A stretch of DNA of 64,000 bases from Ignavibacteria bacterium (GTDB lineage Bacteria > Bacteroidota > Ignavibacteria > Kapaibacteriales > UBA4661): assembly GCA_014654705.1 (NCBI GenBank), contig JACVZY010000095.1, positions 69,045 to 133,044 of the forward strand, given 5' to 3'. The notes beneath the pieces were generated by a model. That model worked only from the letters and a program-made list of their open reading frames with translations, made no database searches and had not been told where the DNA came from. How positions within the stretch are numbered: the first letter of the stretch is position 1; each line of letters starts with the position of its first letter. Below, one piece after another: positions 54,374-62,975 of this stretch. A program made the translations under genes and the position numbers.

Positions 54374-55360
54374 TCAAGAAAAATCGGTGTTTGAGCCTGA
54401 AATATCACTCAAGCCCACCATTTGCCGGAGCGCAATAGCACGCACCTCTTGAGCAAACATCACGCGCAGTTCGGCGGGCGCAAGAATCTGAATATGCGCC
54501 CCGAACGACAACAGCCAACGCATAATCCACATCAGAGAAGGAACAATAAAGGTCAAAATTGCGCCGTTTGCACTTGCTTCTTCTTCCACAAAGCCGTAGT
54601 AATACTTTTGTGCCGCAATAATGCGGAGCGCTTCCTGAGCCACTTCCACGCGCACTTCATGGGGTTCGCGGAGGTCGTATTGTTTTGCCAAATAGTCCGT
54701 GAGTGAAAAATTATCGTGCGCCGCAAATTGCTCTTCCGTGAGCCGCAAGTGCCGAATGCGGTCAAGCCGAAAATCCCGCACATTCTCGCGCAAACGGCAG
54801 TAGCCGATAATATGCCAGTGGTTGCCGTAATAGACAAGGTGCAACGGCTCTATTGACCGCTCGGTTGCATCGTCTTGGCGGTTTTCGTAGCGAATGAGTA
54901 CTCGTGCGCGCCGCGCTATTGCTTGCTGCAAGACCGAAAGTATATCACTGCCCAGTTCCTCACGAAATGCTGCAGGGCGCGTAAAAACAGAGACGGAATG
55001 TCGTAAACGCTCAAAATGCTCGCGTTTCTCGCCGGGCAAGACAGATTGCACTTTTACCAATGCTGATTGTAAATGCTGCTGCAAAGATTCATCAGTCAGA
55101 TGGCGCACAAACTCTGCTCCCATGAGTAACGTTCCTGCTTCTTCCTCGGTGAACATCACGGGCGCAAGATGCTCGCCTTCCAAGCTATAACCGTAGCCGG
55201 CTTCGCCCGCAATCGGTACGCCTGCCGCACAAAGTGCATCCACGTCCCGATAGACCGTCCGAACACTAATACTAAAATAATCGGCAATATCTTCCGCCCT
55301 AAGCCGTTTTTTACGCTGCAAGAGCAACACCGTTGCAATAAGGCGATTGATTCTATCCAT
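54374..55360 (-). CDS. WYL-domain transcriptional regulator
   Basis: A 328-residue regulator with an N-terminal HTH (LRAEDIADYFSISVRTVYRD, residues about 20-40) and a C-terminal WYL region (ARVLIRYENRQDDATERSIE, LHLVYYGNHWHIIGYCRLRE, FRLDRIRHLRLT). WYL proteins are usually repressors responding to nucleic acid or small ligands. It diverges from the aromatic ammonia-lyase at 55482 with 121 bases between, so it may regulate that gene or itself. Its downstream neighbour is the FtsB-like gene. Confidence 0.9.
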   Translation of the reverse strand: MDRINRLIATVLLLQRKKRLRAEDIADYFSISVRTVYRDVDALCAAGVPIAGEAGYGYSLEGEHLAPVMFTEEEAGTLLMGAEFVRHLTDESLQQHLQSALVKVQSVLPGEKREHFERLRHSVSVFTRPAAFREELGSDILSVLQQAIARRARVLIRYENRQDDATERSIEPLHLVYYGNHWHIIGYCRLRENVRDFRLDRIRHLRLTEEQFAAHDNFSLTDYLAKQYDLREPHEVRVEVAQEALRIIAAQKYYYGFVEEEASANGAILTFIVPSLMWIMRWLLSFGAHIQILAPAELRVMFAQEVRAIALRQMVGLSDISGSNTDFS

Positions 55361-55481
55361 AGTTTCGCGTGATTCTACTCTCTGAAAATATTTACCGCAC
55401 CTGAGTCGCCCACAAAATACATCTTATCTTGCACAATCAAAACATCTTGCATCGCCAAAACACGAAATTCATACTGAAATT

Positions 55482-56966
55482 ATGTCTAAAATTATATCTG
55501 ACACGCCATCGCTTACTCTTTCCCCCGCATACCGTCTTCAGTGTGCCGATGTTTTTCGCATCGCTTGCGGCGCCACTACGCTCCACATCAGCAACGAAGC
55601 GCTTTCGGCAATGCAGCGCTCGCATGATGCGCTGCAAACAATTCTGAAGCGCGGCGATGCCGTGTACGGCTTGACCACTGGCTTCGGTCCTCTTGTTCGC
55701 TACGACGGAACCGCCAATGACGCGCAGGGAATGGGCTTGATAGCTCATTTAGGCGCAGGCTATGGTGAGAATGTGGAGCCAGAAGTCGTGCGCGGGGCTA
55801 TGCTCACACGCCTACACACCCTTGCACAAGGAATGTCGGGGATTGCACCCGCGACGGCGCAGTTTTATGCCACATTGCTTAATAAAAATATCATTGCTGC
55901 TGTACCCTCCATTGGTTCCTTGGGCGCAAGTGGCGATTTGATACCGCTTGCGCATATCGTTCGCGCTATGACGGGTGAGGGCGAGGTGCTGCATGGCTCG
56001 ACAACAATACCCGCACAACAGGCGCTCCACGAAAATGACTTACAACCTTGTGCCCTCACCAGCCGCGATGCCCTTGCACTTGTGAACGGTACGTCATTTT
56101 CGAGTGCATATATGGCGCTGGCGATTGAGCGCAGTCGGCGCTTGCTTGCTTGCGCAGAAGACGTAACGGGCTGGATAATGCGTGTACTGCGCTGCCGCAT
56201 GAGTAGCTTAGACGCTCGTCTTCACACTGCAAAAGGGCACCGAGGGCAAGAGGAATCAGCGCAGAATATTATGCGTGCAATCGAACTGAATGGCTATAAC
56301 GAAGACCCAACGCGTGCGCTCCAAGAAATTTATTCCATTCGCTGCGCTCCGCAAATTCTGGGTGCAGCACGCGATGTGCTCTATCAAAATCAGGCAACAA
56401 CCGAACAAGAGTTGAACGGGGTGGATGATAACCCGCTTGTGGATGCTTCTGCGCTTCAAGCGCTGCATGGCGGAAATTTTATGACGCAGCATATCGCCTT
56501 TGCTGCCGATAGCCTCAATAGCGCTCTCACACAAGCAGGAAACCTTGCCGAGCGGCAGATTGAGATGCTCGTAAATCCCACATTCAATGGTGATTCCCCG
56601 CTCTTGCTTGCGGCTCGTGCGGGCGCTACAAGCGGCATGGCAGGCGTGCAACTCACCGCCACAGCACTTCTGGCTGAAATGCGCTCGCACAGCCATCACT
56701 ACGCCTCTTCGTCCTTGCCGACCAACGCAGGCAACCAAGACATCGTGCCGATGGGCTTTCAAGCCGCTCGCGAGTGCTATCGCCAAACCGAGCGACTGGC
56801 GGCTCTTCTGGCGTGTGAGGCGTTGTGTGTGGCACAGTTAGCAGCGCTGAAAGGGTACTCAGGCGCACAGCCTTCATGGATGCAATCGTTTGAGCCATTG
56901 CGCGAGGACAGAGCGATGCGAGGAGAAATTAAACGCCTCACAGAGCAGATTTTAGGCGGGGTGTAA
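55482..56966 (+). CDS. Aromatic amino acid ammonia-lyase, tyrosine-type active site
   Basis: A 494-residue MIO enzyme of the HAL/PAL/TAL family. The prosthetic group forms from Ala149-Ser150-Gly151 in GSLGASGDLIPLAH; the catalytic tyrosine is Tyr62 (VYGLTTGFGPL). Other motifs are RDALALVNGTSFSS, YSIRCAPQILGAA, ALHGGNFMTQH and TNAGNQDIVPMG. The selectivity pair, read against Rhodobacter TAL from memory, is His89-Leu90 (LIAHLGAG), the tyrosine type; histidine lyases have Ser-His there and PAL has Phe-Leu. So it is likely a tyrosine ammonia-lyase or an aminomutase, giving 4-coumarate or beta-tyrosine, as used in flexirubin or aryl-polyene pigments. No hut genes are adjacent. The ATG at 55482 has no clear ribosome site. 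Confidence 0.88.
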   Translation: MSKIISDTPSLTLSPAYRLQCADVFRIACGATTLHISNEALSAMQRSHDALQTILKRGDAVYGLTTGFGPLVRYDGTANDAQGMGLIAHLGAGYGENVEPEVVRGAMLTRLHTLAQGMSGIAPATAQFYATLLNKNIIAAVPSIGSLGASGDLIPLAHIVRAMTGEGEVLHGSTTIPAQQALHENDLQPCALTSRDALALVNGTSFSSAYMALAIERSRRLLACAEDVTGWIMRVLRCRMSSLDARLHTAKGHRGQEESAQNIMRAIELNGYNEDPTRALQEIYSIRCAPQILGAARDVLYQNQATTEQELNGVDDNPLVDASALQALHGGNFMTQHIAFAADSLNSALTQAGNLAERQIEMLVNPTFNGDSPLLLAARAGATSGMAGVQLTATALLAEMRSHSHHYASSSLPTNAGNQDIVPMGFQAARECYRQTERLAALLACEALCVAQLAALKGYSGAQPSWMQSFEPLREDRAMRGEIKRLTEQILGGV

Positions 56967-57021
56967 GCGGCAACAAGCAACGGGAGACGAAGCAAGGATT
57001 ACAAACGAGCGGGGCAATTAT

Positions 57022-57996
57022 CTATTGAAAAAGAGGCTGTAAATTCGTGCGGGGCAGTGCCGCTACAACAGAGCAGAGCGTTCTCTTGCCTTGTTTCTCA
57101 TCTTCCCAGAAAACGACGGTTGTGGAAGTATCAGTCTTCGTATCCCACAGCCATTCGCCCTTGCGAAGCGCCGCCCACACATCACTGCGGATGGATACGT
57201 GTTCAGCCGTCTTTGCGTCCAGATCTATTTCCCACATATAAACCAACGTTTCGCCATGCTTAAAGACTAGATGTGCAGATTTTTTACCGTTTTCTTCCGA
57301 GACGACACCGCCTAAAAGCTGGGCGTTGATTTTGGGGTGAACGATGTTGTAGTGCACACCCGCTTTGTGAAAAAATTTGTCGAGCGTCTCAAACGAAGCA
57401 GTCTTGCATTGAAGCGTGATTTGCCCGCTTCGCACCGCACGATAATTCTGCAACGACTCTTTGACAAATACCGTCTGTGGCACATCGTTTAGAATCGTGT
57501 TGGCAACGGAATTCTGCGTGGTTTCAGGTACGACGGGAATAGGGTTAATGCGCGTTTGCAAGGAAAACCGTACCGCGACCCAGCCCAGCACAAGCACCGC
57601 CAATACTGCAACAAGCGTATATGGGCGCTGCCACATCATGGAAATTATCTTCGGCGTATTACGAAGCATTGGAGAGCGTTGGAGTTGAGGCGCTGTGCGC
57701 ACGGGAGTTACGTTTTGACGTTCTTGGTTGTGGCTTTCTTGGCTAATACGCTCCAGTGCTGCGGTGCGCATCCACTCTTGTTCCAGACAAAGCAGCACCG
57801 ACCGCCGCGCATCCACAGGCGCAGTCATGCGGAGTTGGGCTTGCCGCGTGTGGAGGACATTTTTGACAGCCAAGAGCGAGCGATATTCCTCGGCAAAAGC
57901 CGCATCTTCGCTCAGGCGGGTTTCCAGTGCGGTTTTTTCTTCCGCCTGAAGCCTGCCGTCTATGTATGCGCTCAAGTGTTCGTCGTGGATTCGCAT
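57022..57996 (-). CDS. Anti-sigma-like membrane protein, no zinc motif
   Basis: A 324-residue single-pass protein encoded directly downstream of the ECF sigma gene. The N-terminal helical part (RIHDEHLSAYIDGRLQAEEK, residues 2-21) resembles anti-sigma domains but has no HxxxCxxC zinc motif. One membrane helix (LVAVLAVLVLGWVAVRFSLQ, about 125-145) precedes a C-terminal periplasmic domain of about 175 residues with beta strands (YNIVHPKINAQLLGGVV, ETLVYMWEID). It probably holds the sigma factor at the membrane until an envelope signal. The start at 57996 is preferred over the open frame to 58077, leaving 81 bases between the two genes. Confidence 0.78.
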   Translation of the reverse strand: MRIHDEHLSAYIDGRLQAEEKTALETRLSEDAAFAEEYRSLLAVKNVLHTRQAQLRMTAPVDARRSVLLCLEQEWMRTAALERISQESHNQERQNVTPVRTAPQLQRSPMLRNTPKIISMMWQRPYTLVAVLAVLVLGWVAVRFSLQTRINPIPVVPETTQNSVANTILNDVPQTVFVKESLQNYRAVRSGQITLQCKTASFETLDKFFHKAGVHYNIVHPKINAQLLGGVVSEENGKKSAHLVFKHGETLVYMWEIDLDAKTAEHVSIRSDVWAALRKGEWLWDTKTDTSTTVVFWEDEKQGKRTLCSVVAALPRTNLQPLFQ

Positions 57997-58077
57997 TGCT
58001 GCTGTGGTAAATGGAAGTACGTGGAGGTCTGAAGTAGTGCGTGGTGACACTGTCAATCTGTGCGGTCGAACTCTCAA

Positions 58078-58719
58078 TTACGGGGTTTCATCCGCGAGCG
58101 AGGGCGGTGAGCCGCTTGTAAAGCCTCTGTTTTTGGCATACTCAAAGAGTTGGTCTCGGAGAACCTTACGCGCTCGGTGGAGACGAGAGCGCACCGTACC
58201 TATGGGGCAATCCAGTATTTCTGCAATTTCTTCGTAGGTCATGCTTTCAATATCGCTTAAAATGAGCACCGTGCGAAAGGCTTCCGGAAGCAACTGTAAC
58301 GCCTTGGTTACTTCATCATCAAGAAGAGTATTAAAGAGTGTTTCTTCAAGATTGTTTGCATCTGCGCTTGCCGGACGGAGCGTTTCGTAATATTCTTCAA
58401 TCTCGTCATACCGAACCTTATCCGGCTCACGAGACTGTTTGCGATAGCGGTTGATAAACGAGTTCTTTGAGATTTGAAACAACCATGCCTTGCAATTAGT
58501 TCCCCTCTGAAAGCTGTCGAAGAAACGAAACGCTTTCAAATAGGTCTCTTGCAGTAGGTCTCGTGCGTCCTCGCCGTTGCCCGTGAGGTTGTAGGCAAAA
58601 TGATAAACCGAATCCATATAGGGAAGCGCTTCCTGCTCAAAGGCACGCTTTTTTTCATTCAAGCGCGTTTGCTCAGGAAGTGTTTCATCGAAACTGGATT
58701 GTTCCAAAGTACCGTTCAT
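58078..58719 (-). CDS. ECF (sigma-70 family) RNA polymerase sigma factor
   Basis: A 213-residue group 4 sigma factor. Region 2: ALPYMDSVYHFAYNLTGN, then DLLQETYLKAFRFFDSFQRG and the -10-binding CKAWLFQISKNSFINRYRKQ. Region 4: LLPEAFRTVLILSDIESMTY, EEIAEILDCPIGTVRSRLHR and ARKVLRD. An N-terminal extension of about 20 residues precedes region 2. It should direct an envelope- or stress-response regulon and be held by the anti-sigma-like protein encoded next. The promoter must lie in the 225-base gap upstream, where autoregulation is likely but no site is obvious. Confidence 0.93.
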   Translation of the reverse strand: MNGTLEQSSFDETLPEQTRLNEKKRAFEQEALPYMDSVYHFAYNLTGNGEDARDLLQETYLKAFRFFDSFQRGTNCKAWLFQISKNSFINRYRKQSREPDKVRYDEIEEYYETLRPASADANNLEETLFNTLLDDEVTKALQLLPEAFRTVLILSDIESMTYEEIAEILDCPIGTVRSRLHRARKVLRDQLFEYAKNRGFTSGSPPSLADETP

Positions 58720-58945
58720 CGGGTTATGGAGTTATCAGCAAAGGTTTTATCTGCTTTCTACGACGAAGAAGGTCCGCACAATGTTGTTGTGATGAGATAC
58801 AAAAAATACATTGAACGCGAATATTGTTCACCGACAATCTACAAAAAAAGGGCAAATACACAATCTGAAAAAACATCATCCCTCTTTCGGAAATAGCCTT
58901 GCAGACGTGAAGAAGACGAAAAAACAACGTCCCGTGCGCTATACT

Positions 58946-60766
58946 CTAGTGCTTTGCAAAGAGTACAAAACCCTTGTTCTCCCACACGACATTGTACTTT
59001 TTCTCCACCAAAAAGAGCGAGTCCAGATACGTCGCGCAGTCGTGCGAGTAAGCATATTCACCGTAAAACATCTTCTCCGGCGTGTAGCCGAGCGCAAAGG
59101 TGTTCGTCGGGCGGTCAGCATCAAGCGAAATAGCCGTGTTCGGGTCAAACTTTCCGCGCACAACGTAACGCGGGAACGAGGTGCAAACTTGCGTGTAGTC
59201 AGTCAAGTCTTTGCGTACCGTCCACATCTGCCCTATCCATGGGTGTTTGTACCACGGCACTGTCTTGGTCACAAAATACAGCATTGCCATACTGGGATAT
59301 GCCTCAAGGGTGTCGCCTTCGCTCACGCCCCGCGAACGCAGTTCTGTCAATAATTCCTCCAGTGTTTCGGTGCGCCCTGGGCTTGAAACGATACTATGCA
59401 GTGCGGGCGAGGAGAATTTTGCGCTCAAGCGGTACGTCGGTTGGTCGCGGTAGGGCATTTGCAACCGCAGGGCTATTCCCAGCACAATCGCCCCAACAAT
59501 AAGCAGCGACCGCACAAAACGAAACTCCAGATACCGCGAAACAAACGTGCGCGATTCCAAAAGCGCTATTGGGAAAATAAGCCACACGCCATGCCGAAAA
59601 TTACTCACCCACACGCCCGAACCGCCAAGGCTCACCAGCACAAAAAACGCAAAGGCGCTCATTAAAAGTATCTGCTTGGGAATACCCATTGTACGCCATT
59701 CCGTAACGGCAATATAGCCTACAATCAGAAGTGGTGCACCCAGCAAGAACGACGTAATCGGTCCATAATGAAAACCAAGCGACTTCGAGGCAAGCAAAAT
59801 CACAACGCTTACAATACCACCGGCAAAAGCGACAAGCAGCGTATTTTCGACAATGCTGCCCACGCGACCGCGTAAAAATGTCATTCGTTTCCACAAAAGC
59901 GCAATCACCATTGCTGCTGCACCAACGCTCAAAATTTTACCGTAGCGAAGCGCCGTGCTGACGGTAAGCGGGTAATACCCCAATTCAGGATGATGAGCCG
60001 CATATTCGTGGAAGGTATTGACCGCCGTGATAGATTTCATGCTGGCTTCGATGATACCGTGCACCGTAAAACCTCTCCATATCAGCAACACCAAGCAAAA
60101 AAGCACCCCCCCCATAAAACCGGATACATACAGCGTTCCCAGACGCAGAATGATGCGTTTGTCGTACCTGCGCAGCATTGCAAAGGCAAGCATTGCCACA
60201 GCAAACACGCACCAAAGCGCCATCGGCAGACGCGAGAACACCATGACAGTAGCAATAAAGCCGGATATAAACATCAGTGCTGCCGGGTGAAGTTTCATGG
60301 GGCGCTGCGCAAAATAGCGCATAAAAAATGCCGTACTCGCCAGCGCAAGGAATCCGGGCAAGTTATGATATTCCACAATCAAGCCCTCTTCGCTATTGAA
60401 CGCCGCCAGAATGAGCGTCGGCACAAGCGCGAAGGCGATGGCGCGTTTGTCGTCGTAGAACCACGAGAGAATCACGTAGCAGAGCAGCGCCGAAGCCGTC
60501 ATCATCAACACCCACTGGAAGCGGTATGCCAAAAGCGAGTCTGCGCCCGTGTAGAACCAAAATCCCGCCAGAAAAGCACTGCCGAAATTGTTGAAATCCC
60601 AGAGCGCGGCTTTCGGGTGTGCAGCTTGCATCCACGCCATGGTGGTGCTGTATCCTGTATCGGTATAGTCCAGACCGAAGAAGATAAGCGGCAGAAGGAG
60701 GCACAACGAAACGCCTGCTAGTATAAGTCCATAGCGAACAATAGGGCGGTGAAGAAATGACGTCAT
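58946..60766 (-). CDS. Polytopic membrane protein, GT-C glycosyltransferase-like
   Basis: A 606-residue protein with about ten to twelve helices (for example YGLILAGVSLCLLLPLIFF, AALMFISGFIATVMVFSRLP, TLLVAFAGGIVSVVILLASK) and a soluble C-terminal domain of about 160 residues. The first loop contains FGLDYTDTGYSTTM, with acidic residues where GT-C enzymes place their catalytic aspartate, and FNSEEGLIVEYHNLPGFLAL follows. This suggests a lipid-phosphate-sugar-dependent mannosyl- or arabinosyl-type transferase, but no family signature is certain. An in-frame TTG two codons upstream is less likely than the ATG at 60766. It lies 39 bases downstream of the secreted propeller gene and could be co-transcribed. 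Confidence 0.65.
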   Translation of the reverse strand: MTSFLHRPIVRYGLILAGVSLCLLLPLIFFGLDYTDTGYSTTMAWMQAAHPKAALWDFNNFGSAFLAGFWFYTGADSLLAYRFQWVLMMTASALLCYVILSWFYDDKRAIAFALVPTLILAAFNSEEGLIVEYHNLPGFLALASTAFFMRYFAQRPMKLHPAALMFISGFIATVMVFSRLPMALWCVFAVAMLAFAMLRRYDKRIILRLGTLYVSGFMGGVLFCLVLLIWRGFTVHGIIEASMKSITAVNTFHEYAAHHPELGYYPLTVSTALRYGKILSVGAAAMVIALLWKRMTFLRGRVGSIVENTLLVAFAGGIVSVVILLASKSLGFHYGPITSFLLGAPLLIVGYIAVTEWRTMGIPKQILLMSAFAFFVLVSLGGSGVWVSNFRHGVWLIFPIALLESRTFVSRYLEFRFVRSLLIVGAIVLGIALRLQMPYRDQPTYRLSAKFSSPALHSIVSSPGRTETLEELLTELRSRGVSEGDTLEAYPSMAMLYFVTKTVPWYKHPWIGQMWTVRKDLTDYTQVCTSFPRYVVRGKFDPNTAISLDADRPTNTFALGYTPEKMFYGEYAYSHDCATYLDSLFLVEKKYNVVWENKGFVLFAKH

Positions 60767-60805
60767 AATCAAGGTTTTGAGAGTGTTGGATAATGTGTAT
60801 TCGTT

Positions 60806-62920
60806 TTACCGTAGTACCTGCAAGAGCTTGGCGACGCGCTCACTACCAGCCTGCACGACCACGCTGTACGTGCCGTTCGGCAAGGTGTGGAGGTCTTGCT
60901 CTACATCGTGCGTGCCTGCCGCAAGCTCACCAAGCGCCCCGTGCTGCACGAGACGACCAAGCACATCGAAAATACTGACTTCTACCATACCCGCTCTTGG
61001 TATATCCAGCGTCAGGCGTGTGCGGTCAAAAGCGGGGTGCGGAGCGAAAGAAATGGTCACAGAGGCGAGCTGTGGTGTTGAGGTGCGGACGGAGACTGGG
61101 GAAGTGCTGCCAATATTTGCTTTGAATACGCCGCCGCCAACAGTTCCAGCGAAGAGTTCGGAGCCTCTGACGGCGAGAGATAAGATAGAGGATCTGGTCA
61201 AGCCGCTATTGACCGCTTGCCATGTTGTATCTTTGTTTGTCAAACGAAATGCCCCGCCGCCTTGTGTTCCAGCGAAGAGTGTGATGCCACTGACGGCGAA
61301 AGACCGAATAGTGAAATTCGTCAAGCCACTATTGACCGCTTGCCATGTTGCGCCGTTGTTCGTTGAGCGAAACGCTCCGCCATTTGTTCCTGCAAAAAGT
61401 GTACCGTCACAGACGGCGAGAGAATAGATATAGCTATTCGTCAAGCCACTACTGACCGCTTGCCACGTTATACCGTTGTCTGTCGAACGAAAAACCCCGC
61501 CCAACGTTCCCACAAAAAGTGTGGTGCCACTGATAGTTAAAGAACGAACATCGGTATTCGTCAAGCCGCTATTGATCGTTTGCCATGTTGTACCGTTGTC
61601 TGTCGAGCGAAAAACCCCACCACCATCTGTTCCTGCATAGATGGTCGAAGCGCTGCTAGCGAGGGACATGACCGTGGAATTCCCCATGTGGTTATAAACC
61701 GCTTGCCACGTACTACCATTATCCGGTGAGCGAAAGACTCCGTTGAATTTTGTCCCAGCAAAGAGCGTGGTGCCACTGACGGCGAGAGATAGCACATCCG
61801 TCAAGCTGCTAGCGACCACTTGCCACTTTGTGCTATTATCTGCCAAGCGAAAAACCCCGCCACCATCTGTCCCTGCAAAGAGTGTAGCAGTGCCGACGGT
61901 GAGAGAATTGATAATGGTATATGTTAAACCGCTATTAACAGATTGCCACGTATTTCCATTGTCTATTGAGCGGAAAACCCCACCTAATGTCCCAGCAAAG
62001 AGTGTGGAATCACTAATGGCAAGAGTTTGGACAAAGATATTTGTCAAACCGCTACTTACTGCTTCCCATGTATTGCCGTTATCGGTTGATCGAAAAATTC
62101 CGCCACCGTATGTTCCTGCAAAGATCGTAGTATTAGCAACGGCGAGAGACGAAACATTGATATTCGTCAAGCCGCCATTAGCAGTTTGCCATGTATTGCC
62201 GCTATCCGTCGAGCGAAAAATTCCACGGTAGTAAGTTCCCGCAAAGAGCGTTGTGCCGCTAACAGTGAAAGATCGAACGGGGGGATTTGTTAACCCATTA
62301 TAAACAATTTGCCACGTTGTACCGTTGTCTGCCGAGCGAAAAACAGCGCCATCTGTTACTGCAAAAAGTATAGGGCCGCTGACAACGAAAGACAAAATGC
62401 TGGCAAGCGTTGTGCCGCTTCTGACCCAAGTATTACCATTATCCGTGGAACGAAAAATTCCGTAGATGGTTCCCGCAAAAAGAGTAGTACCGCTGACTGC
62501 AAGAGACTGGACAAAGAAAGTCGGCAAACCGTTACCGAAGAAATTGGGTAAGCCATTACTAGCCTCTTGCCATGTAGTGCCATTGTCTGATGAACGAAAT
62601 AGCCCGCTACCATTTGTTCCTGCAAAGAGTGTAGTGCCGCTAACGACGAGAGACATAACGATGTTATTAGTCAAGCCGCTACTAACCCATGTTGTACCGT
62701 TATCCGTCGAGCGGAAGACACCACCACCGTATGTCCCCACAAAAAGTGTGTTGCCGTTTCTGGCGAAACACCGAACATCGCCCCCATACGGACCACTTGT
62801 CTGCTGCCACGTAATATCTTGAGCCTGTGCGGGTTCGGTAGCACAAAAAAACAAGAGCAAAACGAGACACAACGCCATTACTCGCGCTTTGCGATAGGAA
62901 ACGTCAAAAGTATTTTTCAT
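60806..62920 (-). CDS. Secreted 14-repeat beta-propeller protein with T9SS sorting domain
   Basis: A 704-residue exported protein. A signal peptide (residues about 13-34, ending PAQAQ) is followed by 14 tandem repeats of about 40-44 residues, each with LFAGTxGGGVFRSTDNGTTW, an Asp-box (BNR-like) motif; the fourteenth ends early (GVFKANIGS). Fourteen blades could form two seven-bladed propellers or one sortilin-like propeller. The C-terminal part (VSIFDVLGRLVQHGALGELA, then LPNGTYSVVVQAG) is a type A T9SS sorting domain. A surface or secreted role, perhaps glycan or peptide binding, is inferred. The long open frame to 63022 is replaced by the ATG at 62920, which starts the signal peptide. Confidence 0.88.
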   Translation of the reverse strand: MKNTFDVSYRKARVMALCLVLLLFFCATEPAQAQDITWQQTSGPYGGDVRCFARNGNTLFVGTYGGGVFRSTDNGTTWVSSGLTNNIVMSLVVSGTTLFAGTNGSGLFRSSDNGTTWQEASNGLPNFFGNGLPTFFVQSLAVSGTTLFAGTIYGIFRSTDNGNTWVRSGTTLASILSFVVSGPILFAVTDGAVFRSADNGTTWQIVYNGLTNPPVRSFTVSGTTLFAGTYYRGIFRSTDSGNTWQTANGGLTNINVSSLAVANTTIFAGTYGGGIFRSTDNGNTWEAVSSGLTNIFVQTLAISDSTLFAGTLGGVFRSIDNGNTWQSVNSGLTYTIINSLTVGTATLFAGTDGGGVFRLADNSTKWQVVASSLTDVLSLAVSGTTLFAGTKFNGVFRSPDNGSTWQAVYNHMGNSTVMSLASSASTIYAGTDGGGVFRSTDNGTTWQTINSGLTNTDVRSLTISGTTLFVGTLGGVFRSTDNGITWQAVSSGLTNSYIYSLAVCDGTLFAGTNGGAFRSTNNGATWQAVNSGLTNFTIRSFAVSGITLFAGTQGGGAFRLTNKDTTWQAVNSGLTRSSILSLAVRGSELFAGTVGGGVFKANIGSTSPVSVRTSTPQLASVTISFAPHPAFDRTRLTLDIPRAGMVEVSIFDVLGRLVQHGALGELAAGTHDVEQDLHTLPNGTYSVVVQAGSERVAKLLQVLR

Positions 62921-62975
62921 AGAAAGACAGAATTGATGAATGTGAAATGTACGCTCGTACTTTGTGCGCCTGTCG

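Noticed and set aside
61100-62820. Regular 120-130 bp repeats that could suggest a CRISPR array
   Set aside because: They are in-frame protein repeats of the propeller gene, too long and too variable for CRISPR.
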